NCBI GenBank assembly: GCA_017523185.1
Contig: JAFWXB010000219.1
Location: 1 to 5,772 of the forward strand
DNA from: Lachnospiraceae bacterium
Lineage (GTDB): Bacteria > Bacillota_A > Clostridia > Lachnospirales > Lachnospiraceae
Length of the DNA: 5,772 nucleotides
Reading direction: 5' to 3'
Shown here: one piece after another, positions 5,218 to 5,772 of the stretch
How positions within the stretch are numbered: the stretch's first letter is position 1
How the letters are laid out: the number at the start of each line of letters is the position of its first letter
Position numbers and translations under genes: made by a program
Notes under the pieces: generated by a model
The model's input: only the letters and a program-made list of their open reading frames with translations
Database searches by the model: none
Told to the model about the DNA's origin: nothing

Positions 5218-5772
5218 AATGATTTTTATTATGATATGTATGTGTTTATCAATGGGTTTATTTACAGGATGTGTTTCTAAAGAAGAAACAGAACTGACAA
5301 AGCAACCGATTCATACCGCACTTATTCTTCAGTCTGTAACAAATGTTCCTGTTGTAAATATTGAAGCATCTGGAGAATTATTAAAAGAAGTTTGTTCTAC
5401 TCCTGGCTCTAGCATTTCTATTATTATTGCAGATGGATTACCTTGGGAATATGCAAACATTAAGCCAGAAGATATAGATGATTCTTTTGATCCGGTTATG
5501 CAAGAACAAATTTTAAATCAGAGACTACAAGAATTAGTACAAATTGTAAAATCAGCAACAGCCAAAAATCCAGAAAGTGACCTTCGCAGAGCAATCGAAA
5601 TGGGAGCAAGATACTTACAAAGTTGTGATAATGGAAGAAAAGAAATGGTTATTTTAGGTTCTGGTATTAATACGGTTGCTCCATTATCTATGCAGGATAT
5701 GATTTTATCAAATATGGATGTTAATGCTACCATTCAAAAATTAGAAGATGAAGCATATATAGCAAATTTGGA
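5201..5772 (+). CDS. Lipoprotein with degenerate vWA-like domain (3' end outside window)
   Basis: ATG 5201 lies inside the previous gene, behind GAGGAG (5185-5190). Residues 1-24 are a lipoprotein signal: basic MRKKTK, a hydrophobic core and lipobox LFTGC with Cys24 as the lipidated residue. The mature protein should therefore sit on the outer face of the cell membrane. Residues ~37-165 have the rhythm of a von Willebrand A domain: a first strand (TALILQSV), a strand SISIIIADG (71-79), ESDLRRAIEMGARYL (125-139) in the place of the conserved threonine loop and helix, and EMVILGSGINT (148-158) like the usual SDG strand. The DxSxS metal site is not visible, so the domain is probably metal-free. 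From memory, clostridial lipoproteins of this type can carry a C-terminal OmpA-like peptidoglycan-binding domain, but that part is beyond the window. Confidence 0.78.
   Translation, partial: MRKKTKMIFIMICMCLSMGLFTGCVSKEETELTKQPIHTALILQSVTNVPVVNIEASGELLKEVCSTPGSSISIIIADGLPWEYANIKPEDIDDSFDPVMQEQILNQRLQELVQIVKSATAKNPESDLRRAIEMGARYLQSCDNGRKEMVILGSGINTVAPLSMQDMILSNMDVNATIQKLEDEAYIANL

Noticed and set aside
5518..5733. A 71-codon minus-strand open frame within the lipoprotein gene
   Set aside because: It is a shadow of the lipoprotein frame, which has a clear start, signal peptide and domain pattern.

Overview
The window is AT-rich throughout (about 30% G+C by eye). It has strong GGAGG-type ribosome binding sites, tightly packed or overlapping genes and a lipoprotein with a classical lipobox. 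This fits a low-GC Gram-positive bacterium, most likely of the class Clostridia (Lachnospiraceae-like). That assignment is an inference from style; there is no marker gene in the window.

Layout. (1) Positions 2-2125 hold the 3' part of a large gene for a divergent Hanks-type Ser/Thr protein kinase with a long helical C-terminal region. Its start lies upstream of the window. (2) Positions 2126-2923 form an ~800-base region without a convincing full-length gene, but rich in structure. It holds an 8-codon ORF behind a perfect ribosome binding site, a 113-base imperfect palindrome whose left arm overlaps that ORF's stop codon, a promoter-like sequence, a predicted ~265-base non-coding transcript ending in a strong intrinsic terminator (2669-2707), and a second leader. 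The second leader has a boxA-like sequence, mutually exclusive hairpins and an 11-codon ORF coupled by ATGA to the next gene. (3) Positions 2924-5772 hold a compact same-strand operon of five genes: a 109-aa small protein, a 217-aa coiled-coil protein, a 139-aa basic/coiled-coil protein, a 293-aa four-helix membrane protein with a cytoplasmic coiled-coil tail, and a lipoprotein with a degenerate von Willebrand A-like domain that runs off the end of the window. The gene junctions are 18 nt, an 11-nt overlap, 1 nt and a 17-nt overlap, so these genes are almost certainly made together.

How the parts may work together (inference). The operon reads as an envelope-spanning assembly: an extracytoplasmic lipoprotein, a membrane protein with acidic residues in its helices, and two or three cytoplasmic coiled-coil partners. 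A Ser/Thr kinase is encoded just upstream as a candidate regulator. I recognise no characterised system with this gene order. It resembles in outline kinase/vWA signalling or envelope-linked defence modules, but no effector (nuclease, toxin or pore) is identifiable here, so function remains open.
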